Source of the DNA: Desulfonauticus sp.
GTDB taxonomy: Bacteria > Desulfobacterota > Desulfovibrionia > Desulfovibrionales > Desulfonatronovibrionaceae
Direction of reading: 5' to 3'
Assembly: GCA_030950395.1 (NCBI GenBank)
Contig: JAUZRP010000006.1
Location: 62,001-126,000, forward strand
DNA length: 64,000 nucleotides
Under the pieces are notes generated by a model. The model made no database searches. It was not told the DNA's origin and was given only the letters and a program-made list of their open reading frames with translations. This document shows, piece after piece, positions 9,066-17,945 of this stretch (its first letter is position 1; each line of letters begins with the position of its first letter). The position numbers were made by a program, and so were the translations under genes.

Positions 9066-9710
9066 AGAGGATTTAGAAATAGCACGCTTTAATAAAGCTA
9101 GGTATTTGCTTCTATCTACCTCAATGGCTCCAAATCTAAGCACAAGTTCAGAACTTTGCTGGCAATCTAAAAACACAAAATTATGCTTTCTTAAAAAACA
9201 AATCAAAGCCCACAACCCAACTTTGGAAGCATCTGCCTGAAGGTGAAACATAGACTCTCCAAAAAAGGCCCTGCCAATGCTCACACCATATAAACCACCT
9301 ACCAAATGCCTGCCAGACCATACTTCTACCGAGTGGGCATAACCAAGTCTATGGAGTTTTTTATATGCTCTTTTCATTTCCAGAGTAATCCAGGTCTTTT
9401 CCCTGAGCCCAGCACACAATTGAATAACCTGGTCAAAACAAGTATCCAAAGACACGTTAAAAATCTTTTTCTTTAAAACTCTTTTTAAACTTTTAGAAAG
9501 ATGGGCTTTTGAAGGGAAAATAAGAGGACGAGGAAAAGGCGCCCACCACAAAATAGGACCCTCTTCTTCGTACCAAGGGAAAATGCCAGAACTATAAGCA
9601 GCAATTAATCTAAAGCAGGAAAGATCTCCACCCACTGCTAATAATCCATCAGGATCAGCAAGCTCTACAGGGGGAAAAACAGGTTCTTCTGTAAGAAAAA
9701 AAATACTCAC
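9024..9710 (-). CDS. aat: Leucyl/phenylalanyl-tRNA--protein transferase
   Basis: About 228 residues. It attaches Leu or Phe from aminoacyl-tRNA to proteins with N-terminal Arg or Lys, marking them for ClpS-ClpAP degradation. Family motifs are FPPVELADPDGLLAVGGDL, SGIFPWYEE, WWAPFPR and GGLYGVSIGRAFFGESMF. I prefer the GTG at 9710 (VSIFFLTEEPVFPP), which has GGA seven bases upstream and the normal length, over a TTG at 9722. clpS and clpA lie upstream on the same strand, but about 1.9 kb of unrelated genes separate them from aat. The functional link to ClpS is established knowledge; the loss of direct linkage is seen here. Confidence 0.95.
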   Translation of the reverse strand: MSIFFLTEEPVFPPVELADPDGLLAVGGDLSCFRLIAAYSSGIFPWYEEEGPILWWAPFPRPLIFPSKAHLSKSLKRVLKKKIFNVSLDTCFDQVIQLCAGLREKTWITLEMKRAYKKLHRLGYAHSVEVWSGRHLVGGLYGVSIGRAFFGESMFHLQADASKVGLWALICFLRKHNFVFLDCQQSSELVLRFGAIEVDRSKYLALLKRAISKSSLIRWRQNSFYPVY

Positions 9711-9917
9711 TCCCAAATCCAATCTTATCTAAAATAAAGAAGTAGAACTACCTAAGATAACACTATGTTTTTATTCAAAAAAAGCCAAAAAACCACTTTG
9801 TAAAAAATGAAAAAATGCCACTATCTAACCTTGTAATAAAGAGAAATAAATTTTAACAGAAAATTTTAGGAAAAACAACAGTAAGAATATCTGATGGGCG
9901 ATCAACCAAACAACAAT

Positions 9918-10393
9918 TTAATCAATGATTTCAATATCCATATCACTCAAATAATCTTTAGCTAAGGCATAGATATTGATTAACGGTAATATTACGCTGG
10001 CAAATCCTGCATTACTTAAAAAACTTGTTATTGTTCCTCTTAAATAGGGAAAAAGCAAGGCTGGAATCTGGTATTTTACCAACTTCTCTTCAACTTCTTT
10101 CTCCAATTTTCCTTCTTCAACCACAAACAAACCTGCTATCCCTGCTTCCAGTTTAAGGAGATCCACCTTTTTTCTTTGTCCTGGTCATCAGGCAATTCTA
10201 AGCGCAGTTTTACGTCAAGTCCACCAATATACGCTTTTTGACTTTTTGAAAAAACAGGCCTCCTTACTCCAATTTTAATTTCCCATAAATCTTGATCAAA
10301 TTTTTCATTAACCTTCAGTAGCTGCAAAAAAAGGCTCATTTGATAATTAAAACGATCAATCTTATAACCTTTAAATTGAAATTCAGATATCAT
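9918..10393 (-). pseudogene. SecB-like chaperone of a CmdTAC-type system, frameshifted (CmdC-like)
   Basis: Two overlapping frames make one protein of about 158 residues. The first half (10393 down to about 10175) has FKGYKIDRFNYQM and GGLDVKLRLELP. The second half has the SecB C-terminal signature: PALLFPYLRGTI, AGF and LPLINIYALAKDY, compare LFPYARE and LAPVNFDALY in SecB. The break lies at six A's on the minus strand (10168-10173): 0-frame GAA AAA AGG becomes GAA AAA AAG GTG if one A is added. The start overlaps the previous gene by ATGA, with GGTGG upstream. Such SecB paralogues hold antitoxins in toxin-antitoxin-chaperone systems. It may be dead, or expressed by slippage. Confidence 0.8.
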
Positions 10394-10743
10394 GCCACCA
10401 ATAACTCCATATCATATTTTTGTTCAAAGTGTCCTGACTTGTTAGAAACCCTCCGTAAGTTCAGCGCCTGCTTTTTATATTGATTCTTATCAAACAAATT
10501 TTCCATTCTCATTTTTGTAACTATAAAACTCTCCATGTCAAAATTCATAACATCTTGTCCCAATATTTTTGGTTCTTTTGACCACTTCCCTTTAAGATAT
10601 TGTTCCCATTCGTATTTAGCAGCTCCAAGTTCGATCATAGCCTGGGCAATATCTCCCTGCGCATACTCATTAAGACACTCACGAAATTCTTTATCTTCTA
10701 AAGACATTAAATACTCAAAAGCAGCATCTAGAGCTTTTGCCAT
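10390..10743 (-). CDS. Putative antitoxin between ADP-ribosyltransferase and SecB-like genes (CmdA-position), 117 aa
   Basis: I do not recognise the sequence by itself. It is an intact 117-residue soluble protein, acidic in its first half (SLEDKEFRECLNEYAQGD) and ending in a basic then hydrophobic tail (KYDMELLVA). It has an excellent ribosome site (AGGAG, seven bases before ATG) and overlaps the SecB-like gene by four bases, so the two should be translated together. Its position between an ADP-ribosyltransferase-like gene and a SecB-like chaperone matches the antitoxin CmdA in CmdTAC, where the tail is held by the chaperone. The antitoxin role is inferred from position; no DNA-binding motif is visible. 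Confidence 0.6.
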   Translation of the reverse strand: MAKALDAAFEYLMSLEDKEFRECLNEYAQGDIAQAMIELGAAKYEWEQYLKGKWSKEPKILGQDVMNFDMESFIVTKMRMENLFDKNQYKKQALNLRRVSNKSGHFEQKYDMELLVA

Positions 10744-10822
10744 ATCTTTACTCCTAGAAAACCTTTATACCACCTCGCATTTATCTATTTCTATACATGA
10801 TGCATCTCTAACAACTAAACAG

Positions 10823-11295
10823 TCAGGAGCACCAAAAAACCTTAATATCGTATTCAGGACAATCCTTAGGTGGTGCTAACCTAACATGAACCACCTTTAT
10901 TTTATAACTTCTTTGTTTTTCCACTAAATTAATATAACAATCATACAATCTAGCTAACTCTTTCAAACTATTAATACCTTTCTTGTCAATAAGTTCATGT
11001 ATGTGTTCTCTGATTTTATCGTATTCTAAATCCAAATAGCAATCTGATTCAATGTGTAATACTACCCAAATTAAGGCACATCTTTTGTTTTTGTCATTTT
11101 CATATTCCTTATTTGCCAAACATTGTTTGTACCAACATATCCCCAAATCCCGTGCTTTATATCCTGTCCAAAAATAAACTCCTTTTCCAGCTCTGCCACT
11201 TGAAGGCTTAAAGCCATTATGTTTAATTTTTTTGCCCTTGATAATGTTGTCCCATGCACTCCCTTCAACTTTTCCATATAAGCTTTATTCCACAC
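10823..11295 (-). pseudogene. ADP-ribosyltransferase-like toxin of a CmdTAC-type system, frameshifted (CmdT-like)
   Basis: Two overlapping frames combine into one protein of about 157 residues. The first frame gives VHGTTLSRAKK, the second HNGFKPSSGRAGKGVYFW and then a 100-residue remainder ending KVFWCS. HGT followed about 20 residues later by GxGVYF is the NAD-binding pattern of PARP-like ADP-ribosyltransferases. The break is in seven A's (11227-11233): GCA AAA AAA TTA becomes GCA AAA AAA ATT with one more A. The 0-frame A AAA AAA heptamer is also a classic -1 slippery site. Start is GTG 11295 or ATG 11277, both with poor ribosome sites. Neighbours support a CmdT-like toxin. Confidence 0.75.
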
Positions 11296-11339
11296 TCTAA
11301 ATACTAATGTATATTTTGCTTATATTGCCAAGTTTACCA

Positions 11340-11560
11340 GTCTGTCAATTGAAAAGTGCTCTTTTTCTTAGAGCCTTAAACTCTACTGGATGACCGGACA
11401 TGTTTAAGGGAATTTTTAAGGTTATAAGGGGTATAAAAGTTGGCAATTTATAATTGATGATAAATAATTGGCTCTGGGGAAAGTAATTGATAGGCTAAAG
11501 ACCATAACCCATAGCTCAATGGCTTTGACCTATAGCCCATTGTCCATATACCCATCATAA
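11340..11560. repeat. Intergenic repeat-rich stretch between the toxin-like gene and clpA
   Basis: The 324 bases 11296-11619 contain no gene I can support. Words such as TAAACTCTACT, CTAAAGACC, TAACCCATAG and GACCTATAGCCCAT recur in the stretch downstream of glpX (18930-19060), in a different arrangement. This looks like a dispersed, degenerate intergenic repeat family and may mark the edge of the inserted segment. Confidence 0.45.
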
Positions 11561-11619
11561 CAACTAGGCAACATGACTTCTACGAAAAAACGTCTAAATT
11601 TTTGGTAGCCAGTACCTGC

Positions 11620-13884
11620 TTAATTACTAAAACTACAAATATTAAATTCAAGTCTATCTTTTTGACTATTGTTTTTAATTAAAATTTCTGTGCCTTTTTC
11701 AATTTCTCCAGCCAAAAATTTTTCTGCTAATATGTCTTTTATCTCTTCTTCTATTACCCGTGCCAATGGTCTGGCTCCAAAATTGGGATCATATCCTTTT
11801 TTAGCCAACCATTTTCGAGCACTTTTACTTAATTTTACACTAACACCTCTGGACTTTAAAGTGTGATTTAATTCTGCAATATACTTATCCACAATACACT
11901 CCACTATCTCCAGAGTCAAACCTTTAAAAGGCACGATGGCATCTAGTCTATTTCTAAATTCAGGACTAAACAACTTTTCTACTTCTTTTAATCCTTTTTT
12001 AGCTTTATCCTGAACACTTTCTGAGGTAAAACCAATAGATGGGCTAGACATTTCTCTGGCCCCAGCATTAGAGGTCATAAGTAAAATAACGTGTTGAAAA
12101 TCAGCTTTTCTCCCTGTATTGTCAGTAAGAGTGGCGTGATCCATAATCTGTAATAAAATGTTAAAAATATCAGGATGAGCCTTTTCAATCTCGTCTAACA
12201 GCAATACACAATAAGGATTTTTGCGTATTGCTTCAGTCAAAAGGCCACCCTGTTCAAAACCTATATATCCAGGAGGAGAACCAATAAGTCTAGAAACAGC
12301 GTGCTTTTCCATGTATTCGCTCATATCAAAACGTAAAAAACCAATATTTAAAACTTTGGCCAGTTGTTTAGCAAGCTCTGTTTTCCCTACTCCTGTAGGA
12401 CCTATTAATAGAAACGAACCTATGGGCTTTTGAGTATTTTTAAGCCCTGCCCTAGCCCTGCGAATGGATTTGACTAATGTTTCAATGGCTTCATCCTGAC
12501 CAAAAATAACCTTTTTTAGTTCCTTATCTAATACCAATAACTTTTCTCTATCACTTACTGAAACTTGTTTAGCTGGTATTTTGGCAATGCTGGCCACCAC
12601 TTTCTCTATATCTTTTGGGGTCACAGTTTTTTTGCCTTTAGAAGCGCCCTCTAAAACAAATACAGCTCCAGCTTCATCAATAACGTCTATGGCTTTATCT
12701 GGAAGATACCTGTCTCTAATATAACGCGCGGAAAGCTCTACTGCAGTCAACAAAGCTTTGGTTTGATATTTTACCTTGTGATATCGTTCATAATAAGGTT
12801 TTAGACCTTTTAAAATCTTTAGAGTATCTTCCACACTTGGCTCTGAAAGCTCTACTTTTTGAAAACGTCTAGATAAGGCTTTGTCTTTTTCAAAATAATT
12901 TTTGTATTCTTCATAAGTAGTAGAACCAATGCAGCGAATTTCTCCAGAAGCTAAAACGGGCTTTAAAATATTAGAGGCATCCAAAGAACCTGAACTACCA
13001 GATCCTGCCCCAACTACTGTATGAATTTCATCTATAAACAAAATCGCTTTTTTCATAGATTTCAGCTCGTTTATAACCCCTTTTAACCTGGCTTCAAAAT
13101 CACCCCGAAATCGAGTGCCCGCGACCAAAGCACCCATGTCTAAGGCAAACAATTTAGTGCCTTTTAATTGGTCAGGCACCTCTCCTTGGGCAATTTTGAG
13201 GGCCAAACCTTCAGCCATAGCTGTTTTGCCAACGCCTGGCTCACCAACAAAAATAGGATTGTTTTTTCTCCTTCTAAGTAAAATCTGAATAGCCCGTTTT
13301 AATTCTTGAGTTCTTCCAATTAGAGGATCTATTTTGCCCTGTCTGGCTTTTTTTACCAAATCTACAGTAAATTTTTTAAGAAATTCGCGTTTTGTTTTTC
13401 CTCGAGTTGCTTGCTCTTCTGCTTCACAATGAGGGCAATTGGTTCCTGGATGATCTGGCTCTAATTCGTGAGAAACGTATTCCACAAGTTCAAGACGATT
13501 TATACCCTGCATGCGTAAAAAATAGGTAGCATGAGACTCTGGCTCTTCAAAAAACGCCACTAACAAATCACCCACCTGAACCATGTTTTTGCCAGCAGAT
13601 TGAGCCTGCATAATAGCACGTTGAATAACCCTTTGCACTCCTATAGTTTGAATAATCTCTCTGTCCCACGCATTGGGAAACACTTCCATATGTTCTGCAA
13701 AAAACTCTTCTAAATCTGCTCTCAACTCGTCTAAATCAACTCCCATATCCTCCAAAATCTGGCTGCCCTTTTCATCTATCGTATAAGCAAATAAAATATG
13801 TTCTAAAGTTAAAAATTCGTGTTGACGCTGTTTTACCTCTTGCACAGCAAGAGACAATATCCTTTCTAATTCTTTACTTAACAC
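11620..13884 (-). CDS. clpA: ATP-dependent Clp protease ATP-binding subunit ClpA
   Basis: About 754 residues, the normal ClpA length. It unfolds substrates and feeds them to ClpP. The N-domain (residues 1-145) is followed by AAA-1 with Walker A GEPGVGKTAMAEGLA and Walker B ILFIDEIH, and AAA-2 with GPTGVGKTELAKQLA and VLLLDEIEKAHPD. A C-terminal IGL-like loop (IGFTSES) for ClpP docking is present. A CPHCEAE pair before AAA-1 is a linker feature. I prefer the GTG at 13884, with AGAGG seven bases upstream and two bases after the clpS stop, over an ATG at 13908. It forms an operon with clpS. Confidence 0.96.
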   Translation of the reverse strand: MLSKELERILSLAVQEVKQRQHEFLTLEHILFAYTIDEKGSQILEDMGVDLDELRADLEEFFAEHMEVFPNAWDREIIQTIGVQRVIQRAIMQAQSAGKNMVQVGDLLVAFFEEPESHATYFLRMQGINRLELVEYVSHELEPDHPGTNCPHCEAEEQATRGKTKREFLKKFTVDLVKKARQGKIDPLIGRTQELKRAIQILLRRRKNNPIFVGEPGVGKTAMAEGLALKIAQGEVPDQLKGTKLFALDMGALVAGTRFRGDFEARLKGVINELKSMKKAILFIDEIHTVVGAGSGSSGSLDASNILKPVLASGEIRCIGSTTYEEYKNYFEKDKALSRRFQKVELSEPSVEDTLKILKGLKPYYERYHKVKYQTKALLTAVELSARYIRDRYLPDKAIDVIDEAGAVFVLEGASKGKKTVTPKDIEKVVASIAKIPAKQVSVSDREKLLVLDKELKKVIFGQDEAIETLVKSIRRARAGLKNTQKPIGSFLLIGPTGVGKTELAKQLAKVLNIGFLRFDMSEYMEKHAVSRLIGSPPGYIGFEQGGLLTEAIRKNPYCVLLLDEIEKAHPDIFNILLQIMDHATLTDNTGRKADFQHVILLMTSNAGAREMSSPSIGFTSESVQDKAKKGLKEVEKLFSPEFRNRLDAIVPFKGLTLEIVECIVDKYIAELNHTLKSRGVSVKLSKSARKWLAKKGYDPNFGARPLARVIEEEIKDILAEKFLAGEIEKGTEILIKNNSQKDRLEFNICSFSN

Positions 13885-13886
13885 TA

Positions 13887-14195
13887 TCACACCTCTTCCA
13901 TAGTACATTTTAAGGGGAAACCCCTACTTCTAGCCATCTGTCTAACCAATATCACTTTGGTTTCTGCTATTTGTTTGGGATAAACACCGCATACACCAAG
14001 ACCTTCGTGGTGAACTTTTAGCATAATAGCATAAGCCTGTTCTCGAGTTTTATGAAAAACCCTTTCCAGGACCTCTACCACAAAATCCATTGTGGTATAG
14101 TCATCATTGTGGAGCAATACTTTGTAAAGTTTGGGTTCTTCTAAGGAATCTTCTACAACTTCTTCTACGGAAACATCAGATAAAGTTTCTGTCAT
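13887..14195 (-). CDS. clpS: ATP-dependent Clp protease adapter ClpS
   Basis: A 102-residue adapter that binds N-degron substrates and delivers them to ClpA. The core shows YKVLLHNDDYTTMDFVVEVL, the DD of the binding pocket, VHHEGLGVCGVYPKQIAETK, and the C-terminal RSRGFPLKCTMEEV. The acidic N-terminal tail is the part that inserts in the ClpA pore. It lies two bases before the preferred clpA start. Its substrates would include proteins tagged by the Aat enzyme encoded further downstream. Confidence 0.97.
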   Translation of the reverse strand: MTETLSDVSVEEVVEDSLEEPKLYKVLLHNDDYTTMDFVVEVLERVFHKTREQAYAIMLKVHHEGLGVCGVYPKQIAETKVILVRQMARSRGFPLKCTMEEV

Positions 14196-14289
14196 GCCTT
14201 AAATATTAACCCCTTATCTCAAAAAGTCAATTTATCTATCAAGTCTGCAAAACTAACGCCTAGAAATTCAAGCCAGAAATATTCTCAAC

Positions 14290-15150
14290 TCAATTTGTTT
14301 CTAATAATTCTGCAGCATGATAACTGCTTCTCACTAAAGGACCAGCAAAAACCTGTAATCCCAGAGTTTGACCAAACTCTTTTAGTTCTTCAAATTCATC
14401 CGGATGCACATACCGCTGGACAGGAAAATGATATCTGGTGGGTTGTAAATATTGTCCTAAAGTAATCCAATCACATCCGGCTTTTTTTAAATCCTCTAAA
14501 GTTTGTTTCACCTCATCTTTATTCTCTCCCAATCCAAGCATTAATCCGCTTTTAGTAAGAATACTTTTGTCCATTTTTTTAGCTTGTTCTAAAACATCTA
14601 AACTTTGTTTATAGTTCGCCTGAGGTCTAATTTTGGGATATAACCTAGAAATAGTTTCCAGATTATGATTAAAAACATAAGGACCAGAGCTAATAACCTT
14701 TTCTAAGGACCTAAAATCTCCTCTAAAATCAGGAGTTAAAACCTCCACCTTTAGGGATAAATGCTGCTTTAATAAAGAAATCACTTTTTGAAACTGACTT
14801 GCCCCGCCATCTTCGAGATCATCTCTGGTAACAGAGGTAATTACCACATACTTTAAATCTAATCTTTTAACCGCTTCTAAAATTCTAAAAGGCTCATCCC
14901 TATCCACTGGCTCTGGAGCAAAATGCTCTATTTTGCAAAAAGCGCAGTTACGGGTACAAAATTTGCCCAAAATTAAAAAAGTAGCTGTTTTTTTAGAAAA
15001 ACATTCAAAGATATTAGGACATCTGGCACTTTGACAAACTGTATTCAAATTGAGAGAAGTCAGTACTTTTTTAGTATTAGAAAACTCTACTTTTGTAGGT
15101 AATTTTACTTTTAACCATTCAGGCTTACGTAAATATTGCTTTGAACTCAT
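14290..15150 (-). CDS. lipA: Lipoyl synthase
   Basis: A 286-residue radical SAM enzyme that inserts two sulfurs into octanoyl-carrying lipoyl domains. Both Fe-S clusters are visible: the auxiliary cluster in CQSARCPNIFEC and the radical SAM cluster in CTRNCAFC. VITSVTRDDLEDGGASQF and the C-terminal RSSYHAAE motif, with the conserved RSSY serine, are present. It overlaps lipB by 26 bases, so octanoyl transfer and sulfur insertion are made from one transcript. Confidence 0.97.
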   Translation of the reverse strand: MSSKQYLRKPEWLKVKLPTKVEFSNTKKVLTSLNLNTVCQSARCPNIFECFSKKTATFLILGKFCTRNCAFCKIEHFAPEPVDRDEPFRILEAVKRLDLKYVVITSVTRDDLEDGGASQFQKVISLLKQHLSLKVEVLTPDFRGDFRSLEKVISSGPYVFNHNLETISRLYPKIRPQANYKQSLDVLEQAKKMDKSILTKSGLMLGLGENKDEVKQTLEDLKKAGCDWITLGQYLQPTRYHFPVQRYVHPDEFEELKEFGQTLGLQVFAGPLVRSSYHAAELLETN

Positions 15151-15742
15151 CTATCACTTCCTGTTTAATTGTTTTTAAATCAGGCTTAAAAGATGACTCT
15201 AAATGCATAGAGGTCATCTCACAACCAAGACCACAAGGATTTATGACTCCAAACAAACTAATATCTTCCAACACATTCAAAGCAAGTCCATGATAAGAAA
15301 TCCAATGCCAAACCCCAATACCTATGGAGCATATTTTCTTTTTGTTCACAAAAACTCCACTCAAGCCAGCAATACGCTCTCCTTTTATTTGATATTTTTT
15401 TAAAACCCTAATCACAACTTCTTCTAAATCAAAAAAAAATTGCTTTAACCCACCTTTTCTTTTTCCTATCCTAAAAATAGGATAAGCCACCAGCTGACCA
15501 GGAAAATGACAAGTAATATTTCCACCTCTAGAAGACTTTACTATCTGAATACCTCTGCTATTTAATTGATCAACCCTAACTAATAAATTTTCTTCTCCAC
15601 CATGCCGCCCAAAGGTAATCACAGGAAAATGCTCTAACACCAACAAAACATTCTCCCCACCAAGATAAACCTCTTCTAGATATTTTTTTTGTATCTCCAA
15701 ACAATCTTGATAATTTATTAAACCAAGATCTATCACCTTCAT
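15125..15742 (-). CDS. lipB: Octanoyltransferase (lipoyl(octanoyl) transferase)
   Basis: A 205-residue enzyme that moves octanoate from acyl carrier protein to lipoyl domains. The conserved RGGNITCHFPGQLVAYPI, the catalytic lysine segment KKICSIGIGV followed by WISYHGLALNV, and the catalytic cysteine in NPCGLGCEMTSM are all present. It is the first gene of lipB-lipA. The 220 bases to the divergent transketolase gene hold its promoter, which I cannot fix exactly. Confidence 0.96.
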   Translation of the reverse strand: MKVIDLGLINYQDCLEIQKKYLEEVYLGGENVLLVLEHFPVITFGRHGGEENLLVRVDQLNSRGIQIVKSSRGGNITCHFPGQLVAYPIFRIGKRKGGLKQFFFDLEEVVIRVLKKYQIKGERIAGLSGVFVNKKKICSIGIGVWHWISYHGLALNVLEDISLFGVINPCGLGCEMTSMHLESSFKPDLKTIKQEVIDEFKAIFT

Positions 15743-15962
15743 ATTTTTCTTGCCTTTAATTTATCTTAAATCTAACTTATTAATTTCATAAGTTATTGAT
15801 TTCAGTTCAATTAATCTTATTATTTAGGTCTTTTCTTGAAGATTACTTTTTAGTGAAAACAATTTTATTTTTTCTTGACTTTCGTCTTTTTTCTTGTTTG
15901 CTTGCAACACGTTGGTGAGGTAAACTAATTTTGTTTAACCTTCAACCCCTAAAAATAAAGCT

Positions 15963-17930
15963 ATGAACACACTAGACTTACAAAGCGTAAACGTAATTAA
16001 AGGACTTATTTTAGATGCTATCGCCAGGGCAAATTCTGGTCACCCTGGCGGGGCTATGTCTTCAACAGATTTTGCCTACATCTTATTTAAAGATTATCTA
16101 ACATTTGACCCTGACAATCCCAACTGGTTCAATCGAGACAGATTTGTTCTTTCTGCAGGCCATGAATCTGCCTTGCTCTATACTTTGCTTATCCTGCAAG
16201 GTTTTTTAACTTTAGAAGACCTAAAAAATTTTCGTCAATGGCAAAGCAAAACTCCTGGCCATCCTGAGTGTGACTTAACCCCAGGAGTAGATGCCTCTAC
16301 AGGACCTCTAGGACAAGGTTTTAGCATGGCCGTTGGTATGGCTGTGGCAGAAAGTTTTTTACGCCAAAAATTAGGAGAGTCAATTTGCTCTCACTACACC
16401 TACGTATTGGCTTCAGACGGAGACTTGCAAGAACCTGTGGCAATAGGGAGTGCTGCTTTGGCCGGCCAGTGGAACTTAGGAAAACTTATTGTCTTTTATG
16501 ACAGTAACAAAATTCAGCTAGCAGGACCTACTGCAAGGTGTGATAGAGCTGACTACACGCAGATTTTTCAGGCCTTAAACTGGCAGGTTTTAGAAATTGA
16601 TGGACACGATCATTCCCAGATAAAACAGGCCATTGAGACCGCCCAAAAAGAACAATTTAAACCGACCTTAATTATTGGCCATACTACTATGGCCAAAGGC
16701 TGCGCTACTCTGGAAGGCAGTGAAAAAACCCACGGCTCTCCTTTGCCTGAACCAGAGCTAAAAGCTACCAAACAAAAGCTTGGCTTGCCAGAACAAAGCT
16801 TTTACCTACCAGAAGAAACAGTAAAACATTTTCAAAAAAGATTTCCTCTTCTGCGAGAACAAGTAAAACAATGGCAAGCAGAAGTTAAAAAACTCCAGGG
16901 AGAGGGAAAAAACTTCTGGGAATTAATTACTCAGAAAAGATGTGTTTCTTACGTGTGGCCAGAGTTTAAAGAAAACCAGCTTGCTACTAGAAAAGCTTTT
17001 GGTTTATGTCTTAATGCCCTAATAGAGCAGGTGCCCAACTTAATGGGTGGCTCAGCAGATCTTGACCCTTCCAACCAAACAGTTCAATTCAGAGAAAGCG
17101 TAGGACTATTTAATGCCAGAGAAAATCCAGCAGGTAGATATCTGGCCTTTGGGGTTAGAGAATTTCCTATGGGAGCTATTTTAAATGGACTTGCTCTCCA
17201 CGGTGGGATTATACCCTTTGGAGCTACTTTTCTAGTATTTTCTGATTATGAGAGAAATGCTATTCGCATGTCTGCTATGCAAAAAATACCAGTATTGCAC
17301 GTTTTCACCCATGACTCTTTTTACGTAGGAGAAGATGGCCCCACTCATCAGCCCATAGAGCATATTAGCTCTCTGCGCCTAATTCCTAATCTTTATGTAT
17401 TTAGACCAGCTGACGCCAACGAAACCAAACACTGCTTTAATCTAGCTCTCAATCAAAAAAATAGACCATCTGTGCTTATTTTCACCCGTCAAAGTGTTCC
17501 TGTATTTCCAGAAACAAAATTCACTCAAATCCAAGAAGGAGTGGCCAGAGGAGGATATATTTTGTATGAACCAGAGCAAACTCCAGAGCTAATTTTTATT
17601 GCTACAGGATCAGAAGTACATCTTGCCCTGAATGTAGCCCAGCAATTAGCAATTCCGACTAGAGTAGTTAGTATGCCTTGCCTAGAATTATTTAAAGAAC
17701 AAACTCAAGACTATCAAAACTATGTCTTGCCTCCTCACATAGAAAAAAGAATAGCCCTAGAAGCAGGTAAAACTGATATATGGTATCAATTTGTAGGCCT
17801 AAAAGGAAAAGTAATAGGTATTGATCACTTCGGGGCCTCAGCACCAGCCAGTGTTTTGGCCCAAAAATATGGCTTTACAGTAGAACAAGTGTTAAACATC
17901 ACCCAACATTACTTAAAAAACTTTTCCTAA
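15963..17930 (+). CDS. tkt: Transketolase
   Basis: A full-length 655-residue thiamine diphosphate enzyme of the non-oxidative pentose phosphate pathway. Motifs in order: SGHPGGAMSSTDF near the N-terminus, GHPECDLTPGVDASTGPLGQG, the TPP motif ASDGDLQEP, HTTMAKGC, GSADLDPSN, and EDGPTHQPIEH. It is followed 15 bases later by class II fructose-1,6-bisphosphatase, an operon that feeds gluconeogenic carbon into pentose phosphates. Confidence 0.97.
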   Translation: MNTLDLQSVNVIKGLILDAIARANSGHPGGAMSSTDFAYILFKDYLTFDPDNPNWFNRDRFVLSAGHESALLYTLLILQGFLTLEDLKNFRQWQSKTPGHPECDLTPGVDASTGPLGQGFSMAVGMAVAESFLRQKLGESICSHYTYVLASDGDLQEPVAIGSAALAGQWNLGKLIVFYDSNKIQLAGPTARCDRADYTQIFQALNWQVLEIDGHDHSQIKQAIETAQKEQFKPTLIIGHTTMAKGCATLEGSEKTHGSPLPEPELKATKQKLGLPEQSFYLPEETVKHFQKRFPLLREQVKQWQAEVKKLQGEGKNFWELITQKRCVSYVWPEFKENQLATRKAFGLCLNALIEQVPNLMGGSADLDPSNQTVQFRESVGLFNARENPAGRYLAFGVREFPMGAILNGLALHGGIIPFGATFLVFSDYERNAIRMSAMQKIPVLHVFTHDSFYVGEDGPTHQPIEHISSLRLIPNLYVFRPADANETKHCFNLALNQKNRPSVLIFTRQSVPVFPETKFTQIQEGVARGGYILYEPEQTPELIFIATGSEVHLALNVAQQLAIPTRVVSMPCLELFKEQTQDYQNYVLPPHIEKRIALEAGKTDIWYQFVGLKGKVIGIDHFGASAPASVLAQKYGFTVEQVLNITQHYLKNFS

Positions 17931-17945
17931 AAGGGGAGGGGACAA

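Noticed and set aside
10168-10173. A dnaX-type A AAA AAG slippery heptamer in the SecB-like gene.
   Set aside because: The bases are present but not aligned with the reading frame as X XXY YYZ, so tandem slippage is not expected; only a single-tRNA slip or transcriptional slippage is possible.
9918-10393. Calling the SecB-like gene the housekeeping SecB.
   Set aside because: It is small, frameshifted, and in an operon with an ADP-ribosyltransferase-like gene, which fits a chaperone of a toxin-antitoxin system better than general export.
10823-11295. Two separate small genes of 74 and 107 codons in this stretch.
   Set aside because: Joining the frames at the A tract gives one continuous ART-like sequence (HGTT then NGF and GVYF). 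Treating them as two proteins splits a family motif.
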